From contig CAIYLH010000070.1 in assembly GCA_903927005.1 (NCBI GenBank), forward strand, positions 62,001 through 126,000: a DNA stretch of 64,000 nucleotides, written 5' to 3'. Numbering within the stretch: position 1 is the first letter of the stretch; each line of letters begins with the position of its first letter. Below the pieces are notes generated by a model. It did no database searches. It worked only from the letters and a program-made list of their open reading frames with translations, and was not told where the DNA came from. This document shows, in pieces, positions 59,497 to 64,000 of this stretch. The translations under genes were made by a program, and so were the position numbers. This stretch comes from an uncultured Pseudomonadota bacterium (lineage in GTDB: Bacteria > Pseudomonadota > Gammaproteobacteria > Steroidobacterales > Steroidobacteraceae).

Positions 59497-60099
59497 ATGC
59501 CCCTAGGCGCACGGCACCTCAACTCCAGCCACCAGCCGGCGCTGCTGACGCATTTTCTTGCGCTGTCCGACCGAGACTCCTACCTGCGCTTCGGAGGCCG
59601 GCTGTCGACGCAGGCCATCGACGAGTACACCCGTCGCATCGACTACGCCTCATCAACCGTGCTTGGAATTTTTGGCGACGAACTCGAACTGCTGGGAGTT
59701 GCGCACCTGTGCCCACAGGGCGGCATCGTCGAACTTGGCATCAGCGTACTGCCTGACCATCGGCGCCAGGGACTGGGCACGCTGCTGCTGCACCGCGCAC
59801 TCGGACACGCACGTTTGATCGGGGCCAGTCGGCTATTCATGCACTGCCTGGCCGAGAATGCCGCGCTGATGCGACTCGCAACCTCCGCCGGTGCCGCAAT
59901 CTCTTTCAGCGACGGCGAAGCCGACGGCTTCATCGAGTTGCCGCCAGGCACAACGTTCAGCTCAGTCGTGGAAATCGCCGAGGAGCAGATGGCGCTAATG
60001 GATTGGGTGCTGAAAGCACAACGCGTGGCGTGGCAACACGCGCTTCATCCAGACGACGATGGCGCCGCGCGGCCTGACGAGCAGGTCACGCCGAAATAG
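59497..60099 (+). CDS. GNAT-family N-acetyltransferase
   Basis: The 200-residue acyltransferase has the acetyl-CoA-binding motif ISVLPDHRRQGLGTLLL (about residues 82-98) and LFMHCLAENAALMRLA after it. The substrate is unknown. It follows the M20 peptidase by 13 nt and may share its transcript. A role in the arginine pathway (ArgA-like) is not suggested by its sequence. Confidence 0.85.
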   Translation: MPLGARHLNSSHQPALLTHFLALSDRDSYLRFGGRLSTQAIDEYTRRIDYASSTVLGIFGDELELLGVAHLCPQGGIVELGISVLPDHRRQGLGTLLLHRALGHARLIGASRLFMHCLAENAALMRLATSAGAAISFSDGEADGFIELPPGTTFSSVVEIAEEQMALMDWVLKAQRVAWQHALHPDDDGAARPDEQVTPK

Positions 60100-60111
60100 C
60101 GAGCGGCCCGT

Positions 60112-61242
60112 TCAGCGACGCGCGTATTCAGCCATCGAGATGATCCGGCGGGCGGCGACGTCCCAGAAAATGCAGTGGAGCGCGGCCGGCACCTCGGTGA
60201 GCGTAATGCGGCGCACCGCGCCAAACAGGTGCTTGTACTCGGCATGGCAGGCCGCCAGCCGATAATTCGGGATCGACGCCGATAGGTGGTGCACGTGGTG
60301 GTACCCGATGTCACCCGTGAACCAGTTCATCCAGCCGGGCAGCACCAGATAGCTCGTGCCATCGATTGCACCTACGTCGTAGTCCCAGCCCTCGCTGGTG
60401 CTCGCATAACTGTGCTCGAAGTTGTGCTGCACGGTAAATAGCACGATGCCGCTACCACCGGCGATCGAGACGCTCGCGATCCAGATCGCAAAGAACAGCA
60501 GCGGCCCGCACGCCCAAGCCATGACCGCCCAGACGCCGAAAAGCGTCAGGTTGTTCGCGCACATGTGCCAGTACTCGGTTGGCGACTTCCAGTAGCGGGC
60601 GGGATAGTCGGCGGCCAGCGCACGCAACGGCCGAGACGGCGCAGAGAACTTGCCGCGGATCATGTGACCGAGCAGGCCCAGCGTTCCGCGCAGCCAGGTG
60701 AAGCGCGGGTTAAACACCAGGTAGATGAAGCCGGCCAGCGGCGCAGCGGCCATGGCGCACTTGGCGCGGTAGAAGCGCTGTGCGCCGGCACCGAGACGGT
60801 CGTACTCGTCGATCGACAGCGTTCCGTAAGGGCCGCGATAACGCTCCCAGTTGCCATTATGCGTGTGATGAAAGTTGTGGTGCTGGGCCCAAACGTATTG
60901 GGGCATCCCAGCGATGACCCCGAAAAGAAAGCCGAATGCCTGATTCAGGCGGGGCGAGACGAACAAGCTGCGGTGACCGCAGTCATGCATCAGCACGAAC
61001 GCGCGCAATGTCAGTAGCGCGACAGGCACAACGGCCGCGCAGACAAGCCATCCAGAGATCGCCGCCGCCTGCACCGCGAGCCACCAAGCAAACGCAAAGG
61101 GCACAAGCGTCGTCACGACCTGAAAAAGGCCGCGAAGGTCGCTGCCATTGGCGTAGCGGGCGATGATTTCGCGCTTCTGGCGCTTGATGAGGTCGATTGA
61201 GGCCACGGGCAGAAATACCTGCTTGGAAATAGTCGCAATCAT
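60112..61242 (-). CDS. Membrane fatty acid desaturase
   Basis: This integral di-iron desaturase inserts a double bond into a fatty acyl chain. It has the three His boxes: HDCGH (86-90), HHNFHHTH (121-128) and HHVHH (315-319), plus QHNFEH (272-277). Between them are hydrophobic spans of about 44-80 and 230-270. The protein of about 375 residues is similar in size to DesA/omega-6 types and to the beta-carotene hydroxylase-like desaturases. Position of the double bond is unknown. Confidence 0.9.
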   Translation of the reverse strand: MIATISKQVFLPVASIDLIKRQKREIIARYANGSDLRGLFQVVTTLVPFAFAWWLAVQAAAISGWLVCAAVVPVALLTLRAFVLMHDCGHRSLFVSPRLNQAFGFLFGVIAGMPQYVWAQHHNFHHTHNGNWERYRGPYGTLSIDEYDRLGAGAQRFYRAKCAMAAAPLAGFIYLVFNPRFTWLRGTLGLLGHMIRGKFSAPSRPLRALAADYPARYWKSPTEYWHMCANNLTLFGVWAVMAWACGPLLFFAIWIASVSIAGGSGIVLFTVQHNFEHSYASTSEGWDYDVGAIDGTSYLVLPGWMNWFTGDIGYHHVHHLSASIPNYRLAACHAEYKHLFGAVRRITLTEVPAALHCIFWDVAARRIISMAEYARR

Positions 61243-61315
61243 GGTTAGCGGGCCAGCCTAACAGATGCCCGCCACAGCAGACGCAGCGATATCGGCCGCC
61301 ATGGCGCAGCTGCCG

Positions 61316-61888
61316 TCAGTGTCCGCCGCGCACCCTGAGGCCCGCGGCCCGTAGCGCCTCGGCAAGTTCAGTCTCCAGGCGGGCCGCCTCGTCGGCTGAA
61401 ATTTGCTGCAGGTGCAGCACAGGCCCCACCAGCAGCTCCAGACCGCGACGACGGACGCTACCTGATGACCGAATCCCCGCCATGTGCTGGTCCAGCCGCA
61501 GGACTGGATCGTGGCGCGTGGCACCGACGTATACGCCATGAGGATCGCCGCTGGCGTCGGCATAATCGAGCAGCACGAGGTAAATATTGCTTCTGCCCCG
61601 GGCGGTCGCTTCGCAATACGCCGCGACTTCGTAGGCAAGCGGCAACCATTCAACGTGGCGGGTCGGCAGCCACACCGGCACCGATGCCGCGGCGGCCGCC
61701 CACAGCCGCTCCAGTGCACGATCGATATTCATTCCCATCTCGCCACGCATCCACAGCTCGTGGATGCACGCCGCCCCGGCCGATCCATCGCTAGCCGCAA
61801 ATGCCGCCTCGAGCCGCTGCACGATCAGCTCGCGTGGTACGGCTTTCCAGGGGCGCGGCAGCCGTCGCTCACGTGACGGCGCCGACAA
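61316..61888 (-). CDS. GIY-YIG-like nuclease-fold protein
   Basis: The 190-residue product has a helical N-terminal part (1-95). A C-terminal GIY-YIG-like domain follows: IYLV (102-105), VYVG (119-122), Arg131, then Glu172 in ARLETELAEALRAAG. The spacing and the Arg and Glu match the family, although the first motif departs from GIY. TTG 61888, 4 nt after the DUF5666 stop, is taken as start because upstream in-frame codons would overlap that gene. A role in DNA processing is inferred only from the fold. Confidence 0.6.
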   Translation of the reverse strand: MSAPSRERRLPRPWKAVPRELIVQRLEAAFAASDGSAGAACIHELWMRGEMGMNIDRALERLWAAAAASVPVWLPTRHVEWLPLAYEVAAYCEATARGRSNIYLVLLDYADASGDPHGVYVGATRHDPVLRLDQHMAGIRSSGSVRRRGLELLVGPVLHLQQISADEAARLETELAEALRAAGLRVRGGH

Positions 61889-61892
61889 GACT

Positions 61893-63338
61893 TCAGTTTC
61901 GCAGCATGACGGTGGTGGCGACGAACGCGCCGCCAGCGGTGATGGCACCGCGCACGCGCACGACGTGGCCGCTGGCCATCGCAAAGAACTGCAGCCGGGT
62001 CAGTGTCGCGCCATCAATGCTCGCGAACCCTGCGCCTCGCGTGTCGACCACGATACCGGCGAGCGCCAGCGACGGGTCGGCCACAGCAGTTGCCTGATCC
62101 TGCAACTCCGTCAGTGGCGAGACGGGCAACGCACGGCGCTCGACGACGCGGGCGTTCGCAGTCGCGGCGCCGGTCGACACTCCGCGCACCTCGACCCAGT
62201 CACCGATGCGCAGGTCGCCGTAGGAGATCGCTCGCATCAGTACCGGGCTGCGATCGTCCCAGCGGGTGACGGATGCATTTGCCAGCGCAATACCGGCGAC
62301 CGTGAATGTCGCGGCAGCAGCATCAATCCGCTCAACGCTGCCGACGACCCGGAACACGCTGGCCGGGACCAGCGCGACAGCAGAGGCGGCGAGTACTCCA
62401 GCAGCGTCATACTGACCTTCGACCTCGAGCTCTGCGTCCGCAGCGATATCGGTCGCAAGGCCGCCGCTGTAGACCGTCGCAACACCGGTACTGACCGCCT
62501 GGCCGGCAATGTCGAAACTCGAGCTGGACGCGAACCGGGTGACCGCGCCGTGGAGCGTGCCGTGACTGCCGCTGGCGCCCGCCGTCGCCTCGTCCTGCAA
62601 CGTGACGGTCTGTGCGACGAGCGTTGCGCTACCGCCGACACTGCTGCCGCTGGCCAGCACGTAGCTACCGTTGGTGATCGCAGGCACCAGTCCGCCTGCA
62701 ACGCCGGCGTAACCCACTGTGGTGCCGTTCAACTGGAAGGTCTGGGCTGCACCGCTGAGGCTGGCCACTCGGCCAGAGACCCGCAGCAGGGAACCGGTGG
62801 CGGCATCGAGGCGCGAAGCGATCAGTCCAGTCGAGGTGCGATAGCCATCCACGGCCACCAACTGCCCAAGAATTAGTCCGCCGGGTTCGGTGGGAGCGAT
62901 GCCGTCGCCGACGCTGGTGTCGCCGGTGGTCTGCACCGTCTGGCCGAGCACCGTCAGCGTGCCGCCGGCAAGGTCGCGCGCAGTCACAGGCCCAATCAAC
63001 TTGCTGGTGGCGACCAGACTCGCCGCTTGCCCCGCCGAGGTACTGCTGCCGACAGTGCCTCGCAGCACGACGATCTGGCCAACACGCAACGCGGCAACCG
63101 AGGTCGACACTCCGTCGACGCTGACCGTCGCAGCCGTCGTCGCGTATTCGGCGCCATCGATGAAGACGCTGCCGAAACGACTCACCGGGCCGTTGGCGGT
63201 CTGCGCCGCACGGGGCCCCGAGCCCCCTGGTGTGTAGTAGCCCCGGTCGGTGCAATAGCCGCCGCTGAGGAAGCCAGACGCCAGCACCAAACAGAGCACC
63301 GCCGGCCAGCGACGCGCGTGCGTTCGAATGTCGCCCAC
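61893..63338 (-). CDS. Exported DUF5666 repeat protein
   Basis: The 481-residue exported protein has a signal peptide (RRWPAVLCLVLASGFLSGGYC, possible lipoprotein Cys about residue 29). At least five repeats of a small beta domain follow, with a pattern like FGSVFIDGAEYAT, VDGVSTSVAALRVGQIVVLRG and GQLVAVDGYRTSTGLIASRL. This is the DUF5666 signature, in which each unit ends with a Gly-x-x-V-x-V-x-G strand. Such proteins are surface or periplasmic and of unknown function. It is cotranscribed with the GIY-YIG-like gene and possibly the oxidoreductase upstream. Confidence 0.8.
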   Translation of the reverse strand: MGDIRTHARRWPAVLCLVLASGFLSGGYCTDRGYYTPGGSGPRAAQTANGPVSRFGSVFIDGAEYATTAATVSVDGVSTSVAALRVGQIVVLRGTVGSSTSAGQAASLVATSKLIGPVTARDLAGGTLTVLGQTVQTTGDTSVGDGIAPTEPGGLILGQLVAVDGYRTSTGLIASRLDAATGSLLRVSGRVASLSGAAQTFQLNGTTVGYAGVAGGLVPAITNGSYVLASGSSVGGSATLVAQTVTLQDEATAGASGSHGTLHGAVTRFASSSSFDIAGQAVSTGVATVYSGGLATDIAADAELEVEGQYDAAGVLAASAVALVPASVFRVVGSVERIDAAAATFTVAGIALANASVTRWDDRSPVLMRAISYGDLRIGDWVEVRGVSTGAATANARVVERRALPVSPLTELQDQATAVADPSLALAGIVVDTRGAGFASIDGATLTRLQFFAMASGHVVRVRGAITAGGAFVATTVMLRN

Positions 63339-63369
63339 TTTCGCTCCTTCCGCCGACTTCGACGTACGA

Positions 63370-64000
63370 CTACACGGCGGCCGTAGACACCGCCCGCAGT
63401 TGCTGCAGCAAATCGCTCTGCCGCGCCTGCAGGCGTGCGACTGCCGCCGCTTTTACGTGTCCGAAGCCGCGCGCCTGCGCCCACAGCTCCGCGAGCTCAA
63501 CCGCCAGTGCGTGGCGCGCTGGGTTAAGCGAACCGAGAATTTCGTCCACCAGACGCTCAAAGTCGCCAATCAGCTGCCGCTCCAGACGGCGTTCCGCCTG
63601 ATAACCGAACGGATCGAACGCGGTACCGCGCAGTCCGCGCAGGCGCGCGAGCAACGCGAACAGTGGCAGCACCCACGCACCGAACTCGATCTTGCGTGGC
63701 ACCGGCCGGGTAGAGCTCGGCCGCGCAAGCCAGGGCGGCGCGAGATGAAAACGCAGCCGGCCCCCATCGCCAAATGCCCGTGCCAGCGCTGCCCGGAACT
63801 CGTCCCCCGCGTGCAGCCGCGCGACTTCGTACTCATCCTTGTAGGCCAGCAGACGGAAGTAGCTTGCGGCCACTGCAGCAGCGAGGCTCGTGTTGCCCGG
63901 GCAGGCGACCGCTTCAGCCGCTTCCACGCGCGCGACCAGGCGCCGGAAGCGCTCGGCGTACGCGTTGTCCTGGTAATCGGCGAGAAATTCGGCACGCCGG
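63370..64000 (-). CDS. Indolepyruvate ferredoxin oxidoreductase, C-terminal part (runs off window end)
   Basis: The visible 209 residues are the C-terminal region of a large fused IorA-IorB-type oxidoreductase. They read RRAEFLADYQDNAYAERFRRL at the window edge, later YFRLLAYKDEYEVARL, then FHLAPP, KIEFGAWVLPLFALLARLRGLRGT and FDPFGYQAERRLERQLI. These are the typical end blocks (DUF6537 region) of bacterial indolepyruvate:ferredoxin oxidoreductases of about 1150-1200 residues, which convert arylpyruvates to acyl-CoA. The ThDP and Fe-S domains lie beyond the window. Confidence 0.83.
   Translation of the reverse strand, partial: RRAEFLADYQDNAYAERFRRLVARVEAAEAVACPGNTSLAAAVAASYFRLLAYKDEYEVARLHAGDEFRAALARAFGDGGRLRFHLAPPWLARPSSTRPVPRKIEFGAWVLPLFALLARLRGLRGTAFDPFGYQAERRLERQLIGDFERLVDEILGSLNPARHALAVELAELWAQARGFGHVKAAAVARLQARQSDLLQQLRAVSTAAV

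Overview
The window is a GC-rich, gene-dense stretch of a gammaproteobacterial chromosome. The neighbourhood rsmD-coaD, ftsY-ftsE-ftsX-rpoH, gltBD, RND pumps and FlhC-like genes fit a Xanthomonadales, Nevskiales or Steroidobacterales type of lineage; this placement is inference from gene content, not from a marker tree. There are no tRNA or rRNA genes, CRISPR arrays or insertion sequences that I can see. Both ends cut through genes: a gamma-glutamyltransferase at the left and an indolepyruvate ferredoxin oxidoreductase at the right.

Layout. 1-2077 (minus): ggt, coaD, rsmD. 2162-9360: an extracellular-lipase-type lipoprotein; the ftsY-ftsE-ftsX run followed by rpoH, which carries a perfect CIRCE operator in its leader; an OmpA-like lipoprotein on the minus strand; a DUF962/Mpo1 membrane protein. 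9364-11894 (minus): a small HTH-like protein and a histone-deacetylase-fold/ACT-malic enzyme pair. 12075-18596: a secreted beta-propeller, then a three-gene RND efflux operon whose membrane fusion protein is broken by an in-frame amber codon. 18936-22075: a ParB/Srx-like protein, a ThDP enzyme and an arylamine N-acetyltransferase. 22148-30793 (minus): gabT, a CurA-type reductase, and gltB-gltD behind a promoter abutted by two tandem palindromes. 30999-35260 (minus): a second RND pump pair. 35261-35649: an intergenic space that appears to hold a sigma-54-driven small RNA. 35650-41967 (minus): an exported methyltransferase-like protein, YheT, a saccharopine-dehydrogenase-fold enzyme, a receiver-TM-periplasmic fusion and a YadGH-type ABC exporter. 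42054-43417: a divergent pair, a tandem-duplicated FlhD-like protein facing an FlhC-like protein. 43445-45936: nudC, a TSUP permease and an NRDE protein. 46013-54233: a compact arginine operon. 54276-64000: glutathione-dependent formaldehyde dehydrogenase, maiA, a D-2-hydroxyacid dehydrogenase, a secreted M20 peptidase, a GNAT, a desaturase, a GIY-YIG-like protein, a DUF5666 protein and the partial oxidoreductase.

The arginine operon runs argR-argG-(P-loop protein)-argC-argD-argF'-argB-argH with stop/start overlaps at most junctions. Two 14-bp ARG-like boxes centred exactly 21 bp apart lie over its putative promoter. The transcarbamylase resembles the succinyl/acetyl-ornithine type rather than OTCase and has Ala at the position that sets acyl specificity. 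No acylglutamate synthase or acylornithine deacylase is present in the operon. An uncharacterised P-loop protein with a DUF1611/DgcN-like layout sits where Bacteroidetes arg operons carry a GNAT.

The most promising undescribed items are the duplicated FlhD/FlhC pair, the P-loop protein with the acyl-type arginine pathway, and the sigma-54-type small RNA. All rest on reading sequence and remembered family sequences, with no search run.
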